DNA of 12,624 bases, taken from assembly GCA_012032575.1 (NCBI GenBank), contig JAAUSP010000180.1, forward strand, positions 1-12,624, given 5' to 3'. Below, piece by piece: positions 1 to 6,759 of the stretch. Every line of letters begins with the position of its first letter. The first letter of the stretch is position 1. This DNA comes from Anaerolineales bacterium. GTDB lineage: Bacteria; Chloroflexota; Anaerolineae; 4572-78; J111. The position numbers and the translations under genes were made by a program. A model generated the notes under the pieces. The model made no database searches. It saw nothing but the letters and a program-made list of their open reading frames with translations, and was not told where the DNA came from.

Positions 1-574
1 CTGCGGCAAAACCCGGAGGCTACGCCGGTGCTCCTGGCCCTAAATAAGGTGGATTTGCTTCCCCTCTGATTTCGGCGCTGACCTGGCCCAGCCTTTTTTG
101 GACCTCTACCCCGCCACCGATTGGCTGACCCTCTCCGCCATCCGCGGCGACAATCAAACCGAACTGCTGCGCCGGATCATCGAACATCTGCCGTTTGGCC
201 CGCGCTACTTCCCCGAAGACCAGATCACCGACCAGCAAACCCGCTTTATCGCCGCCGAGTTTATCCGCGAGGCCGCGCTGAAGGTGCTGCATCAAGAAGT
301 GCCGCACGCCCTGGCGGTACAGATACGCGAGTTCAAGCCGCGCAGCGAAACCATGACCTACATCAGCGCCGATTTGATTATCGAACGGGACTCGCAAAAA
401 GGCATCGTCATCGGTGAAAGGGGCAAATCGCTCAAAAAAATCGGGCAATTTGCCCGCCCTCCCATCGAAGAGTTGGTCGGCAGCCAGGTTTATCTGGAGC
501 TGTGGGTCAAAGTGCGGCCCAAGTGGCGGCAAAAAGAGGATGAGCTGCGCTGGTTAGGGTACAGCGCGGAGTAA
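1..574 (+). CDS. era: GTPase Era, C-terminal part (5' end outside window, one frameshift)
   Basis: This is the ribosome-associated GTPase that helps 16S rRNA maturation and 30S assembly. The first bases read in frame 1 as ...LLALNKVDLL, the G4 guanine-specificity motif NKxD (near 43-54). A TGA at 67-69 interrupts that frame. Removing one base from the C-run at 61-64 joins it to the frame that continues through LSAIRGDN (the G5 region) to the stop at 572-574. The C-terminal half is a typical Era KH domain: VIGERGKSLKKIG is the GxxG-type RNA-binding loop, followed by VYLELWVKVRPKWR and a terminal LRWLGY, both standard for the family. The upstream G1-G3 motifs lie outside the window. Family assignment is certain. 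The frameshift is probably a homopolymer sequencing error, because both sides are highly conserved. Confidence 0.93.
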
Positions 575-577
575 GGG

Positions 578-692
578 AGTTCCGAAATTTAAATCATCCC
601 AAAAACTTACAGGCGTGATACGTGATGCGTGAGGACTTTACGCCAAAAGTCCTCACGCATCACGGGTTTGGGACAATTATTTTTTCGGAACT
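578..692. repeat. Nested palindromic element (MITE/REP-like)
   Basis: Three nested inverted repeats share one centre. The outer arms are AGTTCCGAAA (578-587) and TTTCGGAACT (683-692). The middle arms are TCCCAAA (597-603) and TTTGGGA (667-673). The inner pair is a perfect 19-bp stem (621-639 with 646-664) around a 6-nt loop (640-645). It starts four bases after the era stop, so it could also stop era transcription, although the T-rich tail (679-685) lies inside the outer arm. No coding content is seen. Confidence 0.8.
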
Positions 693-714
693 GCCTAAAG
701 AGCCTGAATAGATT

Positions 715-743
715 TTGACGTTAAGATTGGTTAGCTTTATAAT
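715..743 (+). promoter_or_regulatory. Sigma70-type promoter for the Tat-protein/kinase gene set
   Basis: TTGACG (715-720) and TATAAT (738-743) are separated by exactly 17 bp. The predicted start near 750 gives a leader of about 107 nt before the ATG at 857. No other good promoter is seen before 3709, so this one probably drives the whole four-gene group. Confidence 0.75.
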
Positions 744-747
744 AGAA

Positions 748-815
748 ACGCTTTGCCACCGCGACGCTTTGCCACGGTAATCACCCGGCCCCAGTGCCGG
801 AGGATCAGTTTATCC
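748..815 (+). promoter_or_regulatory. Structured 5' leader with a 12-nt tandem repeat and two hairpins
   Basis: ACGCTTTGCCAC occurs twice (748-759 and 764-775) with a 16-nt period. It is followed by a CCGGC/GCCGG hairpin (785-789 with 796-800) and a GGAT/ATCC hairpin (802-805 with 812-815). The block lies between the promoter and the Shine-Dalgarno sequence GGAGG at 843-847. It could be a cis-regulatory RNA or a protein-binding site. I do not recognise a known riboswitch family. Confidence 0.4.
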
Positions 816-856
816 CAATAACCTAACTCAACCTAATCACACGGAGGACTTCAACG

Positions 857-1318
857 ATGACCGAATCCAAATCAACCCTCACTCGCCGCGATGCGCTCAA
901 AACGCTGGCGGCTATCACCGGAGCCGTGACTCTATCCAGCCTGCCCAATCAATGGGAAAAACCGCTGGTAGAAGTAGGCGCGCTGCCGGCCCATGCCCAA
1001 ACTTCCGTTACTGGAGCGGTTCAAGTAATCAACAACACCGGTAATGCTATCCAGGTCAACATGTCAGGGCCGACCATTGACAATACCCAAACGATTGCCA
1101 ACGGAAGATCTTTCACCTGGAGTAATCTGCCGCCTGTCGTCGGGGTTGCGTCCGCCGTAGACGTAGAAAAAGTAAGTGAAGGGTATCACCTTGATTTTGG
1201 CGATTCTTTTAAAGTTAATCTGGATGGGCACGACGTTCCTTTTTGTACACCTGGCACGAGTTTTCCTCTGGAAGCCGGTGAACTCAGGACATATACGTTG
1301 ACTGAGTGCCCCAATTAA
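857..1318 (+). CDS. Tat-exported small protein with LPAHA-type leader, unknown function
   Basis: A 153-residue protein. Residues 8-15 (LTRRDALK) form a twin-arginine signal, followed by a hydrophobic stretch (about 16-29). A second segment at about 33-48 has the pattern W..PLVEVGALPAHAQ, with a likely signal-peptidase site at AHA/Q. The mature part (about 105 residues) is rich in N, T, V and G, looks like a beta-strand domain, and has two Cys near the C terminus (PFC and TECPN). The start ATG has a clean GGAGG nine bases upstream. It is the first gene after a strong promoter and overlaps or abuts the nucleotidyltransferase gene, with PqqD-like and HprK-like genes following. From this context it is a candidate substrate of those enzymes. 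That is inference; the sequence itself shows no known catalytic domain. Confidence 0.8.
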   Translation: MTESKSTLTRRDALKTLAAITGAVTLSSLPNQWEKPLVEVGALPAHAQTSVTGAVQVINNTGNAIQVNMSGPTIDNTQTIANGRSFTWSNLPPVVGVASAVDVEKVSEGYHLDFGDSFKVNLDGHDVPFCTPGTSFPLEAGELRTYTLTECPN

Positions 1319-1344
1319 TCCCTCTGCCAGGTGAGCCAACCGGG

Positions 1345-2499
1345 GTGATTAATCTACTGACGCGCTGCGCCGGGGTCGAGTTGACTCCGGCGCAGTTAAA
1401 TCAACTGGCGGCTCAGGCCGGTCAGCTCACTGACTGGGCGGCCCTGCCCGCCGCCGCCGAAGCCCAAAGCCTGGGACCGCTGGTGTATTATCACTTAAAA
1501 GCGGCCGGGGCAGCCTGGCCCACGCCGGTTAAACGGGACTTGCAAGGGCTGTATCTGCGGCATCGTCACGCCAACACGGTTAAACTGGTAGTTTTGGCAG
1601 AAATACTGGCCGCGTTTGAGGCGGCTGGAATTGAGGCGCTGGCACTCAAAGGGGCGGCGCTGGCGGCGCTCATCTACCCGGAACCGGGGCTGCGCCCCAT
1701 GCGCGATCTCGATGTGCTGGTGCGTCCGGCGCAGGTGCGACAAGCGCAAGGCGTGTTGGGTGAATTGGGGTTTAACGCGCCGCTGCCGCCTCCCGGCAGC
1801 CCGCTGCCCGATAAACATCTGGCGGTGGCGTCGCGCCAGCAAGAGGGCCTGACGGTCAGCGTGGAGGTCCACTATAATTTATTTGATGCCTTCCAGTCCG
1901 CTTCACTCACGCTGGATACCCTGACCGGGCCACCCCATCCCTTCAAGTTGAATGAATTCACCGCACACACGCTGGGTCACGAGGATATGCTCTGGCATTT
2001 GTGCCGGCATATCGCCTACCACGCCAGCATTTGGGAACCGATCCGGCTCATTTGGGTTGTTGACCTGGTGGGGTTTGCCGAGCGCTTTGTGGAGGAGATT
2101 GACTGGCCGCGCCTAGCCCGGCTTTATCCCCCGGTATTGAAGATGTTGTCATTGTTCCACTTTATCACCCCGGTTTCGGATCGGCTGCGCCAGCAGGCCG
2201 GGTTGAAGCTGGGCCGCGCTCCCCAGGGGGTTGGGTTGGAATTTGACGGCTGGCCGCGGCGGCGGGGAGCGCAATTGCAGGCGCAAAGCTGGTCGGAAAT
2301 CGCCCGCGCTACATTTTTTCCCTCAGAATGGTGGCTGCGGCTGCATTACGGGCTAGATTGCGTGCAGCCGCTGTTCTGGTACCGCTGGGTTCGCCATCCG
2401 CTGTATATTTTGGGGCCATTTTATTTGCTGGAAAAACTCAGGTTGTGGTGGTATTTGCGTGTGCGCCCACGTCTGAAAACAATCTCATCGGGAGTATAA
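1345..2499 (+). CDS. NTP_transf_5-type nucleotidyltransferase family protein
   Basis: About 384 residues from the GTG at 1345, which is preceded by AGGTGAG (1329-1335). An in-frame GTG at 1306 would overlap the previous gene by 13 bases and is possible but has poorer support. The diagnostic core is LKGAAL..LIYPEPGLRPMRDLDVLV, matching the uncharacterised nucleotidyltransferase family (Pfam NTP_transf_5): a KG motif, a conserved Arg and the acidic DLD that would bind metal. The rest is mostly helical with conserved Trp/His patches (e.g. HLCRHIAYH). Members of this family often sit beside PqqD-like and HprK-like genes, as here. The transferred group and the target are unknown. The C-terminal end is rich in aromatic and basic residues (WYRWVRHPLYILGPF) and could associate with membrane. 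The gene stops 7 bases before the PqqD-like start, so co-translation is likely. Confidence 0.82.
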   Translation: MINLLTRCAGVELTPAQLNQLAAQAGQLTDWAALPAAAEAQSLGPLVYYHLKAAGAAWPTPVKRDLQGLYLRHRHANTVKLVVLAEILAAFEAAGIEALALKGAALAALIYPEPGLRPMRDLDVLVRPAQVRQAQGVLGELGFNAPLPPPGSPLPDKHLAVASRQQEGLTVSVEVHYNLFDAFQSASLTLDTLTGPPHPFKLNEFTAHTLGHEDMLWHLCRHIAYHASIWEPIRLIWVVDLVGFAERFVEEIDWPRLARLYPPVLKMLSLFHFITPVSDRLRQQAGLKLGRAPQGVGLEFDGWPRRRGAQLQAQSWSEIARATFFPSEWWLRLHYGLDCVQPLFWYRWVRHPLYILGPFYLLEKLRLWWYLRVRPRLKTISSGV

Positions 2500-2506
2500 T
2501 CACTCC

Positions 2507-2806
2507 ATGGAACTATCGGCCAAACCCCGCCAAAAACCGGATTACCGGCTGGAAAAACTTGACGATGAATTACTTTTGTACCACCCCGGCCGCACCGCGA
2601 TTATGTACTGCAACACTACCGCTTCGCTCATTTGGCAGTTGTGCGATGGCCTGCGCACCGGACAAGAGATAGCCAATCTGCTCAGCACGGCCTACGAACA
2701 ACCCACCGCCGAAATGGCCGCGGCAGTGGCCGCTACCTTGGAGCAATTTTGCCGGCACGGCGCGATTGAACTGGACAGCCAATCCGCTCGCCAAAAATCC
2801 GGCTGA
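2507..2806 (+). CDS. PqqD family protein (RRE-like peptide-binding domain)
   Basis: 99 residues. The order of motifs is that of PqqD/RiPP recognition elements: an N-terminal strand region (YRLEKLDDELLLYHP), then N-T-T-A-S-L-IWQLCDG (about 35-47), then RTGQEIANLL (helix), and a final helix ending in the FCRHGAIEL pattern. PqqD-type domains bind leader peptides and deliver them to modifying enzymes. Stand-alone copies also occur in uncharacterised kinase/nucleotidyltransferase sets. It lies between the nucleotidyltransferase and the HprK-like kinase with tight spacing, so the three probably act together. No PqqE-like radical SAM enzyme is present, so a role in PQQ synthesis is not supported. 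Confidence 0.85.
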   Translation: MELSAKPRQKPDYRLEKLDDELLLYHPGRTAIMYCNTTASLIWQLCDGLRTGQEIANLLSTAYEQPTAEMAAAVAATLEQFCRHGAIELDSQSARQKSG

Positions 2807-2847
2807 AGCTGATTTCCCCTACGGCGTGTCCGTTTCACCATCCCCTT

Positions 2848-3709
2848 GTGAGGTATCACTTGCCAATCCGTTGGTTAACTTTTGGCGGCAGTACCCTGAC
2901 GATTGAATATGAAGGCGCAGAACCGGCCCGGTTGATAGATTTTTTATATGGGGAGATTCCCCCTGAGCCGGATGGGACGCCGCAACACACCTACCGTTTA
3001 ACCGAAACTGCCGGTCAGTTCGACCTGTACCGCGATGATAAACTCATCTGCAGCGACAAACAGGGGGCGTTGGTGGCCGACAGGCTGCAAGCCGAAACCT
3101 GTTACCGCCTGGCGGATCGCAGCCTGGGGGGATTGTTATTCCACGCCGGGGGAGTGGCGCGATTGGGGCAGGGCGTGCTGCTGCCCGGCACAATGGGCGC
3201 GGGCAAAACCACCCTGACCGCCTGGCTATTGAGCCAGGAATATGATTATCTAACCGATGAATTGGTGTTCATAGCGGATGGGCAAAGAACAATGCAGGGC
3301 TTTGCCCGCCCGCTCAATCTCAAGCCGCCCTATCAAACGGCCTTAGCCGGGCTGGTTGATTTTGAATCCGCTGAGGCGCAAATTCTGCCCGCCCACTCCA
3401 CCGACCTGGTTCCGCCGGTGCTGTTCAACCCCGTCAGCCGGTTGAGCCAGCCGCCGCTGCGGTTGATTATTTTTCCGCACTACCAGGCCGGGGGTCGAAT
3501 TTAGCCTGGCTCGCCTTTCCAAAGCCCAGGCCGGGCTGGCTTTGATGCAGTGTTTGATTAACGCCCGCAACCTGCCCGAACACGGTTTCCCGGAGATTGT
3601 CCGGCTGGCAGCACTGGCTCCCGCCTACAAAATCAGTTATGCCCACTTTGACCAAATCGGCGGGCAAATTGAGATGCTGCTGAACTCTAATCCGAGTTTA
3701 ATAACTTGA
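2848..3709 (+). CDS. HprK-related P-loop kinase (one frameshift)
   Basis: Starts with GTG at 2848; no clear Shine-Dalgarno is seen, so the start is uncertain. Residues 97-121 carry LLFHAGGV followed by GTMGAGKT, a Walker A loop. LTDELVF (about 135-141) matches the acidic metal/catalytic region of HprK-like kinases. The frame stops at 3504, but removing one G from the run at 3490-3494 restores a reading frame that continues (VEFSLARLSKAQAG...) to TGA at 3707-3709, giving about 286 residues. That is a normal length for HprK-related kinases. True HprK phosphorylates HPr in sugar regulation, but no HPr or PTS gene is here. The neighbours (NTP_transf_5, PqqD-like) point to the 'HprK-related kinase A' type, whose substrate is unknown. 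Its last 12 bases overlap the convergent amidohydrolase gene. Confidence 0.82.
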
Positions 3710-5683
3710 GCCTAAATCAATATAATCTACCTTCGATTGGTCTTCGCGTTGCACCCCCAATTTCTCCAACAACTCGCCAATTAATTCGGCTTTGCGCATG
3801 GCATCTTTGGCCGACCATGTCCGGCTTTTGATTTCCAGGTAAAAACTGTTTGCTTCCGGGGCGGAAAGTTGATCCAGGTTAATCGCCAGATCCGTTTCCT
3901 GGTAGATGATGTGCCAGCGCTGGCGGTGCTTCGATACCTCTCGCTCGGCGGCGGGTTTGAAATACTCCCGGTAAAAACGCAGGCTGTGGCTGGCCGAGGC
4001 GGTGTAGCGGGCGCGGGTCAGCACAATCGAGTTTTCAAACTCTTTTTCGCTGCTGGGTCCCATCAGGGTCACGGTATAAAAAGTTTCCTTTAACTCTCCG
4101 CGCTCGTCGCGCACTTCATCTTCGCGGAAGCGCAAACGCCCGGCCTCTTTGTCTTCAAAGAAAAAGTAGGTGTCGTATTGGTCGCGCACAGAACTGCGCT
4201 GGATTTCAATGCCTGCATCTTTTAGAATCGCGCCCACCTCGATCAATTCGGGCAGACGCGCCTTGACCTGGATTTCAAAGGTTTCCTGGGGCACAAAATC
4301 GGCGCTGATGGCCAGCAGCTTGGATAACAGGCTGCCTTCGCGGGCAATCAGGAAAGCGTCAATGCGGCGGGCAATCCGTTTGGCTTCGTCAATAATCTCG
4401 GCTTCGTCCAGGGTCAGCAGTTGGCGCTCGCGCATCAAAATTTTGCCCTCTACCAGCACATCGCGCACATCGGTAGATTTGGCCGCATAGACAAGCTGGG
4501 CGTAGATGGCCTCCGGGTCGCGGGCAAAATAGGGCAGTTGATGGGTGGCCCTGGCCGAAATAACGGCAATATCGGCCCGCTTGCCCGGCTCCAGCGAGCC
4601 GGTCAGGTGGCCGATGTGCAGAGCCTTGGCCCCCTCGCTGGTCGCCAAAGCCCAGGCGGTTTTGGCCGGCAGCAGGGTTGGGTCGCCAAAGACGCCTTTT
4701 GCAAAAGGCAGCCAGGCGAGTCTCCTCGAACATATCCAAATCGTTGTTGGAGGCCGGTCCGTCTGTCCCCAGGCCGACATGCAGGCCCAAATTGACCATT
4801 TTTGCACCGGCGCGACACCGCTGGCCAGCTTCAAATTGCTGCTGGGGCAGTGAGCCACTCCGGCCCCATAGTGGTGCAGCGTGCGCATCTCACCTTCGTC
4901 CACGTGGACGCAGTGGGCGGCGATCACTTTGGCCCTGAACAGGTCACACTGTTCCACCCAGGGGATCACCGGAACGCCATACTGCTGGCGGCTGCTATCC
5001 TGTTCCAGGGTTGTTTCGGCCAGATGGATGTGCAGCGGCACATCGTATTCGGTCGCCAGGGCGACGCTGTTGCGCAGCATATCGGGGGTGGCAGTGTAGG
5101 GAGCATGGGGTCCCACCGCCGGAATAATCAGCGGATGGCCGAGCCACTGCTCGATGAAGCGGCGGCAGTAATCCAGGCTTTCGTCGTAATTGGTCGCATC
5201 GGGGGAGGGGAATTTGAGAATAGTTTGGGCCAAAATAGCCCGCATGCCGGCTTCGGTAGTGGCGCGGGCCACTTCACTTTCGTGGTAATACATGTCGCAG
5301 AAGGTGGTCACGCCGGAGCGGATCATTTCGGCGCAGGCCAAAAGCGCCCCGGTGTAGCTGAAGTTGTGGTCCACAAACTCGCGTTCCACCGGCATCATGT
5401 AGCCGTACAGCCACACGTCCAGCCGCAAATCGTCGGCCAGCCCGCGCAGCAAGGTCATCGAGGCGTGGGTGTGGGCATTAATCAGGCCGGGGCTGATGAT
5501 GCAGTTATGGCAGTCAATAACGGCGGCGGCCTCAATAGCAGCTTCAAGTTCGACTGCCGGCCCGACGGCGCTGATGAGATTATCTTTGATGGCAACGGCG
5601 CCATCGGGGTAGAGGTGCATGGAATCATCCATGGTTACTACGTAACCATGGGTCAGTAAAATATCGGCTTGTTGTTGGGTCAT
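3698..5683 (-). CDS. Amidohydrolase/deaminase fused to a CYTH domain (two compensating frameshifts)
   Basis: 661 residues as read. Residues 1-445 form a metal-dependent amidohydrolase of the MtaD/TrzN/SsnA type: HTHASMTLLRG (the HxH motif, H71/H73), HIHLAET near 218, AHCVHVDE near 255 and LEPGKRADIAVI near 375. Such enzymes deaminate or dechlorinate purine- or triazine-like substrates; S-adenosylhomocysteine/methylthioadenosine deamination is the usual annotation. Residues about 469-640 form a CYTH (class IV cyclase/thiamine-triphosphatase) fold: FEIQVKAR, GRLRFRED, LTRARY, KHRQRW and FYLEIKSR. The catalytic GTDG segment is not in the main frame. Between about 4707 and 4798 the correct protein (GLGTDGPASNNDLDMFEE) is in another frame, implying one base lost in the T-run 4799-4803 and a further indel near 4703-4706. 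The domain fusion is independent of this error because both junctions return to the same frame. Confidence 0.85.
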   Translation of the reverse strand: MTQQQADILLTHGYVVTMDDSMHLYPDGAVAIKDNLISAVGPAVELEAAIEAAAVIDCHNCIISPGLINAHTHASMTLLRGLADDLRLDVWLYGYMMPVEREFVDHNFSYTGALLACAEMIRSGVTTFCDMYYHESEVARATTEAGMRAILAQTILKFPSPDATNYDESLDYCRRFIEQWLGHPLIIPAVGPHAPYTATPDMLRNSVALATEYDVPLHIHLAETTLEQDSSRQQYGVPVIPWVEQCDLFRAKVIAAHCVHVDEGEMRTLHHYGAGVAHCPSSNLKLASGVAPVQKWSIWACMSAWGQTDRPPTTIWICSRRLAWLPFAKGVFGDPTLLPAKTAWALATSEGAKALHIGHLTGSLEPGKRADIAVISARATHQLPYFARDPEAIYAQLVYAAKSTDVRDVLVEGKILMRERQLLTLDEAEIIDEAKRIARRIDAFLIAREGSLLSKLLAISADFVPQETFEIQVKARLPELIEVGAILKDAGIEIQRSSVRDQYDTYFFFEDKEAGRLRFREDEVRDERGELKETFYTVTLMGPSSEKEFENSIVLTRARYTASASHSLRFYREYFKPAAEREVSKHRQRWHIIYQETDLAINLDQLSAPEANSFYLEIKSRTWSAKDAMRKAELIGELLEKLGVQREDQSKVDYIDLGSSY

Positions 5684-5705
5684 TTAAGTTTCCCGTTTCA
5701 TAAAG

Positions 5706-5886
5706 ACCTTACAGGTTTTTGCGCAGCATACTTCACCATCTTTGCAGTGTTTTAATGGGACGCGGATTTTCGCGGATCGCACAGATTTTCGCTTATTTTT
5801 TAAAGCTTTATCCGTTCGATCCGTTCGATCCGCGTCCTATTTCTCTGGTTTTGTCAAAAGTGCAAACATAGTGATACCTGTAAGGT
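5706..5886. repeat. 181-bp palindromic element with 11-bp terminal inverted repeats
   Basis: The ends are ACCTTACAGGT (5706-5716) and ACCTGTAAGGT (5876-5886). Nested inside are GGACGCGGAT (5758-5767) and ATCCGCGTCC (5828-5837). The interior also has direct repeats: CGCGGAT twice on the left, and tandem ATCCGTTCG on the right (about 5810-5827). It fills most of the gap between two genes transcribed in the same direction and has no coding potential. It looks like a non-autonomous mobile or REP-type element. Confidence 0.75.
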
Positions 5887-5900
5887 TTGGATTAGCTGCT

Positions 5901-5936
5901 AAAAAACGAGCCAGGGCAAGAAGGGCCGCTGGCTCG
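5901..5936 (-). terminator. Rho-independent terminator of the DsbA-VKOR operon
   Basis: On the minus strand an 8-bp GC-rich stem, CGAGCCAG (5929-5936) with CTGGCTCG (5907-5914), closes a 14-nt loop and is followed at once by TTTTTT (complement of 5901-5906). It lies 48 bases past the stop of the acidic Cys-rich protein, the last gene of the operon. Confidence 0.85.
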
Positions 5937-5983
5937 GATAAACCGTTTTAGGTTAGGCTGGGGTAACTAAGCTAAAAATCGGC

Positions 5984-6268
5984 TTAGAGTCTCCAATCCC
6001 GGTCATCTTCTTCAGCTTCGATGTCGTCGTCGAGAAAGAGGTCCTCTTCGTCGTCCTCATCCCAGGCCAGTTCTTCATCTTCTTCGTCGTCGTCAATCAG
6101 TTCGTCGTCATCCCATTCCTCTTCGTCTTCACTCAGGTCCACCAAATCGTCCAATACCTCATAGGTCAGACAGCCCTCCTCTGGATCGTAGATAATCTCT
6201 TCGGAAGTGCAAATTTTGTCTTCCCAGAAGATACAATCGCTTGCCCGGCAAATAATTTTTGTAGCCAT
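5984..6268 (-). CDS. Small DUF1540-like Cys-rich protein with long acidic tail
   Basis: 94 residues. The first 37 contain four Cys in the pattern C-x4-C-x7-C-x12-C (CRASDC, KICTSEEI, EEGCLTYE). This matches DUF1540-like domains and suggests a small metal- or redox-active Cys site. The remaining ~55 residues are almost all D and E with a few hydrophobics (e.g. DDDELIDDDEEDEELAW), an unusually acidic, probably disordered tail. The ATG lies 2 bases after the VKOR stop, and the Shine-Dalgarno GAGGTAA is built from the last codons of VKOR, so the two are translationally coupled. The gene is followed by a strong terminator. It is presumably linked to the thiol-redox operon. No function is known to me. 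Confidence 0.8.
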   Translation of the reverse strand: MATKIICRASDCIFWEDKICTSEEIIYDPEEGCLTYEVLDDLVDLSEDEEEWDDDELIDDDEEDEELAWDEDDEEDLFLDDDIEAEEDDRDWRL

Positions 6269-6270
6269 GA

Positions 6271-6759
6271 TTACCTCGCGGTATAGTAAGATTGATTATT
6301 GCGTAAATTAATAATTGATAAAATAAAAATGGCGACCATTATAATTGCCGAGGCGACGCACCAACGGCAGATCGCAAAAATAACAAATAACTCGATGTAG
6401 GTTAAGTAGGCCGAATATATCACCCCGGCCAGCGAAACCCCGAATATGGACAGGGCTACATACGGAACCCAACCTCGATCACTGACAATCGGCTGCCCTT
6501 GTGAGACCAGCAAAACCAGCAGGACAGCATACGAAACCAGCCCCCAAACCGGCAGCGGAATCCCGGCCAAATTGGCATAGGCACTGTTTTTGACCGTTTC
6601 ACAGCCACTCGAAGCGCCACATGATAAAGTAGCGCCGGGTACGGTGTAGCCCCACATCAGGTAGCCTGAAACACCTAACCCGGCAACGGTCAGGATAAAC
6701 ATGCAAAAAGCCAACCAATTAAAGCTGCTTAATTTCAAACGAGCTACCAGCGTACTCAT
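6271..6759 (-). CDS. Vitamin K epoxide reductase (VKOR) family membrane oxidoreductase
   Basis: 162 residues with four hydrophobic helices (about 14-35, 72-87, 99-120 and 124-150). Bacterial VKOR homologues reoxidise DsbA-like partners and pass electrons to quinone, replacing DsbB. The four conserved Cys are present: the loop pair C47 and C53 (SCGASSGCETV) and the active-site CRWC (C131-C134) in the last helix. KNSAYANLAGIPLPVWG after the loop pair is the conserved Ser/Pro segment of the family. The start ATG overlaps the stop of the DsbA-like gene (ATGA), and the partner gene directly upstream makes the enzyme/partner pairing convincing. There is no fused thioredoxin domain; here the partner is encoded separately. 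Confidence 0.92.
   Translation of the reverse strand: MSTLVARLKLSSFNWLAFCMFILTVAGLGVSGYLMWGYTVPGATLSCGASSGCETVKNSAYANLAGIPLPVWGLVSYAVLLVLLVSQGQPIVSDRGWVPYVALSIFGVSLAGVIYSAYLTYIELFVIFAICRWCVASAIIMVAIFILSIINLRNNQSYYTAR

Noticed and set aside
67..69. In-frame TGA in era as another selenocysteine codon
   Set aside because: The codons after it in that frame (FRR*) are not Era-like, while a one-base shift in the C-run restores a conserved sequence. It is a frameshift, not recoding.
748..800. GEMM (cyclic di-GMP) riboswitch
   Set aside because: Some spacing and the GACGC...GCCACGG words are similar, but the conserved GCAAAG core and receptor helix are missing.
2507..2806. PqqD of a PQQ biosynthesis operon
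   Set aside because: No pqqA, B, C or E-like gene is in the window. The neighbours are a nucleotidyltransferase and a kinase.
857..3709. Complete lasso peptide cluster
   Set aside because: A PqqD-like protein and HprK-like kinase are present, but there is no asparagine-synthetase-like cyclase, no transglutaminase-like protease and no short core peptide gene.
4802..5659. 285-residue ORF on the plus strand
   Set aside because: It is antisense to the amidohydrolase gene and Gly/His-rich without motifs; the opposite strand has clear catalytic motifs.
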